Below are positions 38,160-49,390 of a stretch of DNA of 64,000 bases, in pieces. Position 1 is the first letter of the stretch. The number at the start of each line of letters is the position of its first letter. The stretch is from Linum tenue (lineage: Eukaryota; Streptophyta; Magnoliopsida; Malpighiales; Linaceae). The notes under the pieces were generated by a model, which did no database searches, was not told where the DNA came from, and saw only the letters and a list, made by a program, of their open reading frames with translations. The stretch lies in NCBI GenBank assembly GCA_946122785.1, contig CAMGYJ010000002.1:70949724-71013723 (forward strand), written 5' to 3'. A program made the position numbers and the translations under genes.

Positions 38160-38786
38160 ATCTGAAACTGCAAAATCCATACAAATCGACCTCGTAAGAA
38201 GCCGAGAACCATAACAACAGACGCAAAAATCTGACATGTAACCCATCCCAAACAAACCGGCACAAACAGGAATCAAATCAACCGAAAATTCAAGCAGATT
38301 TACTCTACACGGCGTGTAGACGCGCCACTTCAACAATTAGAACACACTAAACATGACACTCCAGATCAAAGAGAGATCGGAAACCCAGTAAGGTCCCAGC
38401 CGCACAACAATACTTCTCAGGTGGTAAATCGACAAGGCTAGACGACGACACAGCATAAAAGAAATGAAGGGAAGAACAACCGGCGAACCAAGGACGAGAT
38501 TTGAGAAGAGGGAGAAAAGGGGGAAACCTGTGTGTTTGCGATTGCTGAGATTTGACGAAGGCGGTTTGACGAGGAGCAGTCTCGTCTCAGGAAAGAAGAA
38601 CTAGGGTTTTGAGCGGTTCTTCTCACAAGCAGCGGAGTTAATAGAGAAGGAACGCTAAGTCGAGAACGAGAGAGAGAGAACTGCTGGTTGGCTGCCGCTG
38701 TGCTGCGGCTGGGGATAGTCTTGTATTTTGCTTTTTCGCGGAAGCCAAAAGGGTTAGAGAAGGCGAAGGGTTTGCTCCGGTTCTTG

Positions 38787-38794
38787 TATATATA
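38787..38794 (-). promoter_or_regulatory. probable TATA box of eIF4A
   Basis: TATATATA read on the minus strand, which would put transcription start near 38755 and leave a leader exon ending at the donor near 38527. The LINE-type insertion block starts only about 150 bp upstream. Confidence 0.55.
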
Positions 38795-39059
38795 CCGTCG
38801 CTTTTGTCCGTCTCTCTTTTTCGTTCCCGGATTCGTACTCCTTGCGGGCTGGGCTTCCACACCTCGGCCCATTCGGATTGGGCCTTTAGAATGATCGATC
38901 GGCTCACAAGCCCATTTCCTCGCCTACTGACTAGGGAAAACAGTCTTTTTTTTCTTTTTTTCCAAGTAATGACAAGAGAAAAAAAGTTAGAAACCTCTAC
39001 CCAAAACCCCACCCAAAGCAACACTTAGTGAAGCCACCCTACAAAAACAAAGTACGCTA

Positions 39060-39800
39060 CCTCTAAAGAGGACAGCAACAGAGCTTTAGGTGCCACTCTA
39101 TGGGCAGCTCAGTTGGCAGTCCGCAGAACCACACTAAAAACTATACAAAGAGAGCATGAAACTAGGAGCCGATGACACTCTTGGAGTAGTGAGCCGCCTA
39201 TCGAATCTTCCACTGTTCTACGGTCCAGATGCCGAATCACCACTTCAGGATCACCTAGCAACAAGGTGCTTTGCTAGATAGGGATCGAAAACTCCTTGGT
39301 GCTAAGATCCCAGGCCAGTAGAGCTTGCCCGTCTGTCCCATGTATGACGAGGCCAGACGAGCAACCGGAACGACAAACAGCAGCATCAAAGTTGATCTTC
39401 ACAAAGTCTGGAGGCGGGTGATGCAGAACGGAAGGAGGAGAGGGCACAAGCCTGAGAGAGAGGTCCTGGGGGCTGAAAGGCTAAGGAAAATTCAATGACT
39501 TGGAAATGGAATTGACGGGCAAGAGAACGGGCGTGTGGCTGAGTATAATCAAAAACCACTTTGTTAAGAGATTTCCAGATTCTCCAAAAAAGGCAAACGC
39601 ATGGGAGAATGTGGGTTTGGAAGTTTACTAAAAACATAACATTGTCGCCACCATATACTAAAGTTCGAAGTTTGGGCGGAAGCAAGCAAATCACTTAATC
39701 CCACTAAAAGTCCATAGCATGATGACAAGGGGGCAATGAAAGAACAAATGTTCAATAATCTCTTGATATTCCCAACAATCTAGATATTTGATAAAGCAAT
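39060..39800 (-). pseudogene. LINE 3' fragment: zf-RVT and RNase H-like (RVT_3) remnants
   Basis: Minus-strand conceptual reading gives, in order, the zf-RVT signature CWEYQEIIEHLFFHCPL (about 39770-39720), a WRIWKSLNKVVF linker (about 39590-39555), PPPDFVKINFDAAV (about 39420, the start of the RVT_3 domain) and RTANxAAHRVA (about 39100), where x is an in-frame stop. Frames shift between blocks. This is non-LTR retrotransposon ORF2 C-terminal sequence, clearly dead. Confidence 0.85.
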
Positions 39801-40009
39801 TTACTTCATGAAATTGAAGAGCCACCATAGTTTGCAATGTTGTTTAACATAATACAAATACAATTTAAAATAATACAAACCATTCTTAGTGGAAAGCCAT
39901 ATCCGCTAATCACCCACTCTTCAACTTTGTCGTGATTTATTAACCCTAATTAATTTTCTAACAAAAAAATTGGTCATACCATTTGGCAAGAAACCAAAAT
40001 TGAGTTTTA

Positions 40010-40286
40010 GAATTCACATTCTACTGCCGATGGGCCTCAAATTAAAATGAATTCACATTCTACTGCCGATGGGTCTCAAATTAAAATGAATTGAAGAAAA
40101 TGTCATCAATTCTAATAAATTGAGCTAATGGCTCATTAAGTTAATTGTAAACACAAAAGGAATCGGAATTAATTATTAATTAATTAAAATAAATTGAAGA
40201 AAATGTCATCAATTCTAGTAAATTGAGCTAATGGCTCATTAAGTTAATTTTAAACACAAAAGGAATCGGAATTAATTATTAATTAA
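40010..40286. repeat. two adjoining tandem duplications
   Basis: A 39-bp unit is repeated at 40010-40048 and 40049-40087 (shared word cacattctactgccgatggg, one C/T difference). A 103-bp period unit follows (about 40085-40187 and 40188-40286, shared word gaagaaaatgtcatcaattc). Both lie in the AT-rich middle of the retro-insertion block. Confidence 0.85.
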
Positions 40287-40630
40287 TGACGTTTTTAACC
40301 ACAGCCCGAAATAATGGGCGTCTTTCAATCCGATGAGTAAATGCTCATAAAATTCCAATGGATGAAGCTTTTCCAATGAGGAAGAAGTTTGCGCCACTGA
40401 TACTTTGAAAGCCATAAATTAATTCTGAAAGTCATAAATTAATTCTTTCTATCCCATAATTTGAGATATAAACCAACCATAAAGGTCGTAGAGCGCCATA
40501 AAAGGATCGCTTTAGTGACTCATTAATCACTTGTAACGGATCATTAAAGACCCAATAACATCAAATAACATAACTGATGTTTTAAAACCAAATAGGGCGA
40601 AACTGACCAATGGGGCCATTAATTGGTTCT

Positions 40631-41128
40631 TTATTTCTCGCCTGAGGAAAATTGATTGCAGCGACCGCCGGACCAACAAAGTCGCCGGAGGCAAGTGTTT
40701 CCAGCTTTATCGCCACCGCCGCCTCCGGAACCAATCTTCTCCGCCGCGGAGGCCTTCCTCTTCTTCGCGGCAGCAGCGTAGCTCTTCCCGTGGAAATCAA
40801 CAAAAAGCGCCAGAAGCGAAGCATTGAAAACGGCATTGAAGCACCACCCCCACATACCGGAGCACCCGCCTCCGGCGAAATGGTAGTACAGCATCAGCCC
40901 GGAGATACAGAAGCTGAATACGAACTGCACGATCTGGAAATCCGTCACCACCCTCTTCCACCGGGGGCGGGACCCCAAGGCGGTGCAGAAGTAGTACCAG
41001 TACATGACCACGTGCACGAGCGCCACCAGGAACAGGTTGGGTTCGGTGTTGCTGATTGTGGGGCTTAGCTCACAGCAATCTCCATATCGTGAAAACCCCA
41101 AAACCAACAAAACAGCACCAGTGTTCAA
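40631..41128 (-). pseudogene. C-terminal fragment of an ELO-type fatty-acid elongase (GNS1/SUR4 family)
   Basis: ELO proteins are ER membrane condensing enzymes of very-long-chain fatty-acid elongation. This reading has the family's C-terminal half: NLFLVALVHVVMYWYYF, GSRPRWKRVVTDFQIVQF, then CSGMWGWCFNAVFNASLLAL and FVDFHGKSYA, with a basic AAAAKKRKAS tail. The N-terminal half and the essential HxxHH histidine box, which should lie 20-40 residues upstream, are absent; upstream sequence reads as unrelated text. Compared with the family, a few residues seem missing between VALV and HVVMY. It lies inside the retro-insertion block, so I read it as a captured, 5'-truncated copy and not a working gene. 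Confidence 0.65.
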
Positions 41129-41497
41129 TTTCTAGAACCACCACCCAACTACTCAAAACAGTTTACAAACAGATAAAACTGGGCAGCGCATTCTCAATTA
41201 ACCATCCTTCGACTGAGAGCTTAATCAATCAAAATTCATTTGAATGAGGAGCGAGGGAAGCTGAATTGTATCCGGCCATACCTTTTGTGTTTTCAACAGA
41301 AACAGATACTCGCCGATCCTGAAGACCACCGATTCAGGGGAATCGCAGAACAAAGGAAGGGACACAGAAAAGCGAGAGCGACTTTTCCTACCACGGCAAC
41401 TTCTCTCTACTGCCATCCATGAAGGTACGGCTGACCAGATCCTCCATGTGGGAAACCCTACGGTTCTTCACCGGAACGTGGTTCCAAGTCGGAGCTC

Positions 41498-41527
41498 GAG
41501 TCCGAGTCCGAGTCCGAGTCCGAGTCA
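41498..41527. repeat. (CGAGTC)n hexanucleotide tract
   Basis: About five tandem CGAGTC units at the far (5') end of the retro-insertion block. Confidence 0.85.
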
Positions 41528-41620
41528 GGCACCACCACCGGATCAACTCCTGCGGTCTGCTCTAGCTCAACCATTTCCGGTTTTCGGGATTTCTCGTTTT
41601 GGCGACTAGGGAAAACAGTC

Positions 41621-41712
41621 GACTAGCAAGAGAGTGCAGCATGGTAATTGGTCGTCTCGTCCATTCATCATGAGATCGAGAGTTCGATTCCTGCCCATAA
41701 AAAAATTATGAC
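41621..41712 (+). repeat. possible tRNA-derived SINE head
   Basis: Box-A-like catggtaattggtc (about 41640) and box-B-like gagttcgattcctgccc (about 41680) with spacing near that of a tRNA gene, followed by an A7 run. It does not fold as a complete tRNA by eye. It starts directly after the 17-bp duplication, which may be chance. Confidence 0.35.
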
Positions 41713-42098
41713 GTGGTGTTTACCACTTTGCGCGATCACCGAGAATCCGAGATTGATCACAATTCACAAACACTGAAATCTGAAAGCATGTTTCCAGATG
41801 GATTCATTGGATAAGAGGGTTAACTAACATCAAATTGGGTTAAGATGAAAGAAATTATGTCTACAGAAGTTCTAAGAAGCGACACCGAATTCGTCTTTAC
41901 AATTGAAAACAGAGAGACCTCTCCTGTTGCTGTGGTGTTCCCCCCTAAACTTCTTTAACATATATGAATGCCTCCTCACCTTTTAACTGCTTTCACCATG
42001 GGATGATCCAAATGCTGCAGCTGACAACTTCTGATTCCAGATGCAACTTAGAGGTGATGCGAATAAAAAGACATCGTAGACATTCTCGCTTTCTCTCT

Positions 42099-45000
42099 TT
42101 ATGCTCGACTGCAGCAGAAAGTGCAGTAGTGGCTTCGAACCTGGGATATCACGTCTACAAGACCGCCGTAACCTCCAATTGCTGTCACCTGAATCCAGAA
42201 TGATAAAGAGAAAAAAAGTATTGGAATGCATCAGAAGGAGCATGGCGAGGGCGACAGGGGTATCAATTAGTTCATAATATGAACTTCATATCTATTCCTA
42301 GGGTGGTGCTACGATTTGGCTCACAGTGGACGGAACCAGAGTACCAGACCAGATTGATACAGCTTTCAGAAACAGGAAACTCCGAGGAAAATGTATTCTG
42401 AGAGAGAAGTAACCCCTGATGAATGTAAAGAGCCAGAGAATGCGGACTGCGGAGTGCATGGTATTCGTGAAAGAATCTTCCCATTTAGATCGAATAAACT
42501 GAGGAAAGGTTCTGATCCAACAGCTAGTACCTGAAATTATGACATTATGTGATACAACAAACTTTCAGAGACCAAAATGCAGATACTGCTCAAAGAAGAG
42601 AGGAAAGGAATAAAGAGAGGGAGGTAAGAAAAAAAAACAAGCCAAAACAAACCGAAATGATATTAACTGCAGCATACAAAAAATTGGTTGTTCATCGTAT
42701 CCATAAAAACTAGTTCTTGGCCAATTTTAAGTTTGGTGCATTAGGAGGTCACTTGCAATAGAGTTGGCTTTACTTGGTTGTTGTCGAATATGCACTAGTA
42801 GAAGTCCTCGAAACACACTCAGAAGCGTGCAGATTCCAAACTGATAAGCTCTGACCACTGCTACAAGCCTATGAACATGTACAATATTTTGGTAAGCCAC
42901 CCTGTTCAACTATTAGCCTTGTTAACTGTCAGCAATACTAGACAAAACATTACACTTTTTAACATTGGAAACACGATTGATTGTTCATCTCCCTCTCATC
43001 CACTGTACAACAACAAACATCCTTCATCAATCATATCAGAACATGCATCAAACTAGAGTGGTATCTTCCCAAAAACATACCAACCAGCTGTTACTTGAAT
43101 CAAGTGCAATGCATCTAACAGAGGTAGAGAATCTATTCAACTTCTTATCCTTCCCCTGATCAAATACTCTGATGCACTTCCCACTTTTGCAATCTGAAAA
43201 AAGCTACTCCATTTATCATAAACTGAGCATAAAACTACATATGGGGCATTCAGATTATCGCTAATGTAGCCATCAGAAACTTGCAACCAGATTCGGGACG
43301 AAATTTGCAGGTGCATAACCAAAAGGCTTTCCCAATGGCTAACATAAAACAGGAAACACCAAAAAGCACTTCTTCTACCTCGCAAGGCAAATTCAAAATA
43401 AGTTTTCTTCCTAATTCTTATCTTCTGTTCTGATCTCTAGAAGCTGGGGGGAAAACACTATCAAAATTACTACAAATTACAAAGTTAATCACCTTCTCTT
43501 CCACACTAATGACCATTCTAAACTTATCCCCTATTGGCATGGATATAGTTGGGGTCTTGGTCTCCAAACTAATGTCATCAAACTGGCATTATATCTATCA
43601 AAGAAATATAATATATAAAAACAACGAGTCACTTTATCTCTATTGGACTAGGTAGCTGTGATCCATGATATTCAAAAGAGTATTTTACCCCAAATTCTTG
43701 CTGTTCCATCTTCAGAACCAGTTATAACCTGAGAGCAAAGGCAAATGGTGGGTAACCATGCTCAGTATCTACAACATATAGTCACCAAATTTCTCTATTA
43801 TTATGCTTGGTGTTGCTGTCAGGAGTAAAATGGGGAAAAATCACCAATAAGAACAGTATATGTTTTGCATGCATTGGTCGAATTTCAGGAGTTGTTACCC
43901 CTGCAGTTGATTGATAGACCTAGTCTCATACATTCATTTCAAAAGGCAATTGATCTACAGATAGTTAGATGCCAAAAGGACTCTCAGAGCCTAAATAAGT
44001 ATGAGATTCTTGCAATATAACCAAAAGCAATATTGTAAAGTCAAACAATGATAATAAAAGACCAAATGAAAACTAGCCAATTTATAATTTGTGTGCTTAG
44101 ACAGTCAGAAGTCTTCATTCTTTTGGAGGCTGATATGAGAATCTTAGATTAGACCCCAGAAGTTGAGAACTAATAGCCATGAGGCTCCTAGTACAAGTTA
44201 CAGCTTCTTCCCAGTGGTTTCCTATGATGCAACAATCCAAATAAGAATATAAGGCTATGGATGTAATTTTTCCTTCGTGAAAACAATTGCAAACTTTTGC
44301 ACCTCTAGTGAGCAATATCCAGGAGCTACTTTCTGAGATAGTTTCCTACTCGGGCCAATTGATGATCACTCAAAACATAAATCCTTTCACCAGACTTTCA
44401 CCATCTTAAAAAGAGCATGGTATTTTAGAAACCAAAAGATACGATGTTGAAGAGGAAATAACATTACCTGGTTGGAAGAGTTGCGGGAAACTATACAGTG
44501 CAAGTAATCCAAGTGCCCCCTAAAACCCTTTTTAATCTTAGTTGTCTCCTGGATAGTTACAAAGCAATCAGGATATATTTGATCTGAATTTGCTAAATGG
44601 ATTTAAACATGCATGGTCACTGTCAGTGAAATAGTTCCATGTGGATTCAGTGAAACCAATAAAATTTGCACCTTGAGCAAGTACATACCACGTCCAAACA
44701 ATATGCACAAGAATCACCAGCAGCAGAAAATATGGATGCGTCCTATTAAACAAGCAAGTGTTAACAATGGACTTTTTGTTCGAGCAACAGGGGGTATTTC
44801 AAACATCAATGCACAATGCATAAATCACTCATTCTAACCTGAGTGCCTAAAGCAATAGCATTGTTTTCAGGGGTTGGAGAAAGAGCACCCCATGGACCTC
44901 TGAAGATGTCAATAAAAGAAGATAATTCTGAGAAGACGTTAACAGTATGGCAATAGAAACAAACTTCCTCCATGAACCCATTAACCAAAGGAAAATTAAC

Positions 45001-46024
45001 AAAATTATGTTGCCAGTCAAAAGTCAGTGATCCATCAGGCACCACGATGAACCAATAGTTCATGACCTAATTTGAGTTGTGATACCATCCTATGTATAAT
45101 GAATCATCCCTTACGGTGAGTAATCAAGTGCAAGGTAGAGGGCAAGAAACAAACGAATGGTAAAATCCTTTAAGATTTATCATGAGTCTTGACTAACCTG
45201 TGTTGGGGATTCACCAAGTCAACCACTGGCTCCATATGATTTCCTGTGCAAAGAACCCCGAGGCGTAAAATTTTGGCCGAAAAAGGATCATATACAAGAT
45301 CATATGGAACCAATCCTCTAAAATACCCATTCAGAAACCACAAAACAGGTAACATCCAGAGCTGACTGCTAATTTAATGATTTGAAGCAACCATGTTGAC
45401 TGATGGTATAGCAGTCTCATGCATCAATTAGAGCAAGCAATGTTCTATACGTTTATTTAGCTACAGGTTTAACCCCTCATTTCTTTTAATCTACTTCTAT
45501 TACCTTGCGTGGAAACTGGAATCTCTGATTCTGTAAATTCATTCCATTTCCATCCTCGAATAAGGCCATCATCACCACAACTGCAGAGGCGCATGCACAA
45601 AACCAAATTACAAACTAATAGATGCAATACACTTTCTGCAAACACAACCCTTCCCTCCAACTCAATGTATAAAACGGATCACAGATTAAGCAAATTGTGG
45701 AGAAGGACAGTCACCAGCTTCGTCAAGTACTTACCGCTGAGCCATTCCATAGCCAAAACCCACTGGCTGTTGCCAAAAGGAAAATTAATCAGATCATCGT
45801 CTCAGAAAATTGATCAGATAATCGTAGCCAGAAAGTGCTTACGAGTTAGGAGGCGCAAGAGGAGATAGAGTATGAAGCGATCGATCCATCACTGGAGGCT
45901 ACAACGACGGCGTCTGGAACGGGATCAGGAGAAGGTGCCCACGCCGTCCTAAAGACCGTTAGGGTTTGGGCTTCCCGTTCTCTCGGTATGCTCTCTCGTC
46001 CCAGTTCGTCGCGTCTCCACACAT
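42099..46024 (-). pseudogene. THO complex subunit 6-like (WD40) pseudogene
   Basis: THO6 is a WD40 protein of the nuclear THO/TREX mRNA-export complex. Exons recognised on the minus strand: 45843-46024, 45735-45766, 45504-45580, 45198-45243, 44839-44898, 44689-44742, 44468-44548, 43689-43728, 43081-43193, 42774-42868, 42414-42530, 42099-42188. Clear family blocks include VFRTAWAPSPDP, ASSDGSIASYS, CGDDGLIRGWKWNEFTESE, GPWGALSPTPENNAIAL, AAGDSCAYC, TGSEDGTARIW and IGGYGGLVDVISQ. Lesions: the canonical start MCGDATNWDE (ATG at 46024) runs into a stop at 45959-45961 because the rest of exon 1 is in another frame. An in-frame TAA (45846-45848) stands before the exon 1 donor. The exon for the HDGPAYDVKFYG-type segment is absent (only about 150 bp of intron is left there). 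Exon 42774-42868 has lost several codons and its frame. Splice sites remain intact, so decay is recent. Probably one of two genomic copies. Confidence 0.82.
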
Positions 46025-49000
46025 TTCTGTGGTTTGGAAAGTCTAGCGTGAGCTGCGATGGCTTTCCCCTTTTCAAATTGAGTTCAGAGCTTCGGTTTGG
46101 ACTTTGGAGTAGTTCACTGTTCTGTTCTCGGTTTCGCTTCTTGCAGTTACGGCACTTGCCGGCGGCGTAGACGGGGCAGTATGCAGAAATTGCGGCCGGC
46201 GGAAAGAATATAGACGATTAGAAACTTTGCGGAGTCAAACGACGCCGTTACCGAAAGAGCAACGAAACGTGTTGCGGTCTAGCAATTCTTACTTTGGGCC
46301 CTTTTTTCACTGAGAATTGGACCATTTTACTTTCTGGTTTAAGTGATTGTATATGGGCTGCAACTCATGAGCCCATCAAATGGCTTTAATAAGTTTAATT
46401 TGTAAGAACGGAAAAAAACGTGTAAGGAACCAATTCGATAGGTGATTTTATAAGTATGAATGGTTCAACCATTACGAGTTAAACACAAATTAAAAATACC
46501 CTATTACTAACTTATTCGATAAAATCTATGGTATTTGTTTTACGATTTCCTGATTAGTCGATGAATTGATCGTGTCAGGATTTCATTTTAAGATATTGTG
46601 ATCATTTCAACTAGTGAGGAGGCCTACCGGACTAAGAGAAGAGTCAAGTATAACAGTTGATTAGAAAGGAAATTGAGAAGAGATAAAAGGTCGAATCGAG
46701 TATGAGTTCACAAAGAATTGAGGTAGAATTGTGTTTGCACCTAATTTATTTTTTGTAACATAGTGATGATTTACTATGTGATTAATGCTCTTATAGGGTT
46801 AGATGAATTATAACAATTCATGCTACTTAAGTTGGATCTCATGGCCCCTGACTTTTAAGTCGAGCCGTTAAGTTATTTGCGAGCATGGGCGAGACCTTCT
46901 CGTAAGAGGTCAAGTCATGCCACGAGAATAAAAAAATCATGGTCCTAAGCCTCACATAAAGGGAGCAAAAATACGATAAGTATGAGAAATCCATTGTCGC
47001 GAGTTAGGAAGGCCATGGGCACAAGTGAGAACTCATCCTTGGTTGCAAGACGAATGCTAGTTAAGAGGATCATGGGTGAGAGTAGACGTCCCAGGCCGCG
47101 AAATAAGAGGGCCATTAAGTGAGAAAGTCGTCGCTGCGAATGAGACTCCATAGTCGTGAAGAAAGAGAGCATGCCATGAGATCAGGCCGCATGGCCAAGA
47201 CTGAATGGCCAATCATATAATGATTCTGAGAGGTCTATGGTCGTGTCGCAAGAAGAGCCATGGACATGAGTTAAGAGAGTCATGGGTGTGAGTAAGATGT
47301 ATGTGGCCGCTAGACCATATGACCATGTGCATGATTGGGAAGGTCGTGGGTGTGAGACAAATGAGTCATGTTGGTGAATAAGAGTACCACGATCCCCTTT
47401 ATGAGAAACCACATGCTCATCACAAGACTAGCATGGCACAAGATCGCATGGAACAAGATCAAGTGAGGCAAACTACACTTCAAGACCCATGATGGTTTTA
47501 AGAGAGAGGCACATATTGATGATGCTCAAATTATACTGTTTGTCACTCCTGCATTTCATACACTTTACTATATTTCATATAAATATGATCAACGTGCCTA
47601 AGATAGACCTTGGTGTGTTTTGTACTATTTTGCGCCTTTTGGTGTTGGTTTGTGCTTTTTAAGGATACAATATGCTCAAGAATAATATGGATTATCAATG
47701 GATAAGACGAAGGATGAGATTACAAGCTCATGGGCTCAAACATAAATGGATTGGGCATTAGATGCTCAGAGAAGCATATTTGACATTGCAATAAGCTTAC
47801 CTTTGACGAAGGTCACATCGGGTAATAGGAAGTCCACTTGAGCTAAAATTTAAATAACAACCCTGGAGACAATGGGGATGCAGTTTGCCAAAATTAGGGC
47901 CATTTGGAGGCCAATAAGGCCCAAAACAGAGTGTAAAGTTCATAATGTCGTGCTCCAAATGTGTCCAATTTGGTTGGGGGGACTCTTGGTCTTGGAACCT
48001 TCTAGAAGCTTTCCACTAACTTTCGGCACAATCCAAGTACGAAAATTTCTCGTTTTGGTTGAACTTCCTTATGAAGTTGACAGTCCCCCCCCCCCCTCCT
48101 GTAATTAGTATAATTAGGAGTGTAGGTTTGAGCATTTAGACACAAGTTTTACATACACTTTGCCCTAGTGGGAACGTGCTGAGCTTCATGGAGGTGCGTT
48201 CATCATCAATGGTGGTGTTATCAATCTCCTCTATGGCCAACTAAGCTTTTTATGTTGTTTAGGAATGTAAATTATATGATGTTTATGTATTACTTTCTAT
48301 AATTAATGATATGTTATAGCCATTAGTTGCCTTTTTCATTGGATGTCTATCATTAAATGCTTTAGTAATGTGATGCTTATGTCATTCAATGCTTTATATG
48401 TTTGATGCCCCTACTGTTTGATGTTTATATCACCTATTATATGCTTGCTTATAATATAATCATATGTTGCATGGGAAATCCAACTTATGTGGTATGCATA
48501 TATTTTAGGCGTGTATGAAGAGAAGTGTGCAATCCTTTATGCATGATTGATACACTAGATCATCAATACCATATATCATCGTTATGGCTCGTAGAAGCCC
48601 TAAATAGCAATGTGTTATCCATACTTCCTATTGCATGTGTCTAGAGCTCGAATATGACGACCTTAGTGGAAGAGATAGGGTTATACAATAGAAGATTTAT
48701 TGATTCTTATTATTAATAAGATCGTATGCATGATCATCTAGATGAAACTAACTAAACAATGTCTTTTATCTTGATTACTTGTTATTTACTTGCTTTGTTG
48801 TTTTCGTGTGTTTGAATAGATAGTAGATTTTGAACAACTAATAGGTAAACTCAACCTATCATATTTACTTTTCTGCATTGTGATTTGAATATAAAGTTGT
48901 TAGTTTCAAAGTAGTTGCTATCAAAAGTCATGTGGAATACGATCCTAGACATACCCATCGACGAATACAGGATAGGATATAGCACTAGGCCACATTTGAA

Positions 49001-49050
49001 AAGAAGGGAAGATGACTGTGTCTTAACCCGACGAACAATGAAATAAATAT
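46025..49050. other. gene-poor repeat-like DNA
   Basis: 46860-47470 is a degenerate, CATGG/GTGAG-rich stretch that looks internally repetitive but has no fixed period. A C13 run lies near 48087-48100. No transposon protein could be read, and no gene supported. The first 200 bp are the former promoter side of the THO6-like locus. Confidence 0.45.
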
Positions 49051-49055
49051 CTAAA

Positions 49056-49140
49056 ATCAAAATTTTACATGGGCTATACTAGCTTTGGATCCAGGGGAGG
49101 GCTGGGCCGTGGCCCGGGGGTGGCCCCCTAGATCCGTCGC
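49056..49140. repeat. dispersed repeat copy (partner at 52918-53015)
   Basis: Shares atctaaaatcaaaa, ctatactagct and gggctgggccgtgrcccggg, followed by ctrgatcygtc, with 52918-53015. Probably ends or interiors of one transposon family. Confidence 0.65.
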
Positions 49141-49210
49141 TTGACATACCTAGGAAATGTATTAGTTCGATTGTAATACTACTACACTTGCACATCACGT
49201 AACTATGCGA

Positions 49211-49390
49211 TTGAGGGAGTAACTGCAACCATCGCACGTTTTAAGACACGTTCGAGGAAGAAGAGAGTGGTTCTTTTTTAGGAGTTATCAAGCAAGCATT
49301 TTGTATGACGATTATCATCACATGCTTATAAATAAGAAGGAGGGTCAACAGAGACAAGGGTTCCTGACTCGCTACAACACAACACCAAAC
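49211..49390 (+). repeat. LTR-like repeat, copy 1
   Basis: Co-linear with 62979-63160: ttgagggagwaa, cacgtt, aagacacgt, aggaagaag, a T-run, tataaataaga, and agagacaa followed by ttcc. The shared tataaataag word could be the LTR promoter. No element ends or coding part are visible nearby. Confidence 0.55.

Larger units (their letters stand above)
38929..41620 (-). mobile_element. 2.66-kb retro-insertion block bounded by a 17-bp target duplication
   Basis: gactagggaaaacagtc is present at 38929-38945 and at 41604-41620. Immediately inside the left copy is a T8-C-T7 run, i.e. a poly-A tail on the minus strand. Next to it lies a minus-strand LINE 3' portion (about 39060-39800). The far end of the block holds a minus-strand ELO elongase fragment and an unidentified 5' segment. 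Matching long duplications plus the tail are the hallmarks of LINE-driven insertion. The presence of cellular gene sequence in the same block and orientation suggests a chimeric or secondarily rearranged insertion. Confidence 0.75.

Noticed and set aside
41225..41416. 63-codon minus-strand open frame upstream of the ELO fragment
   Set aside because: Considered as the missing ELO N terminus, but it shows none of the ELO motifs or the HxxHH box.
46860..47470. Possible satellite array rich in CATGG/GTGAG
   Set aside because: No constant unit length could be found by eye; may be degenerate repeat or chance composition.
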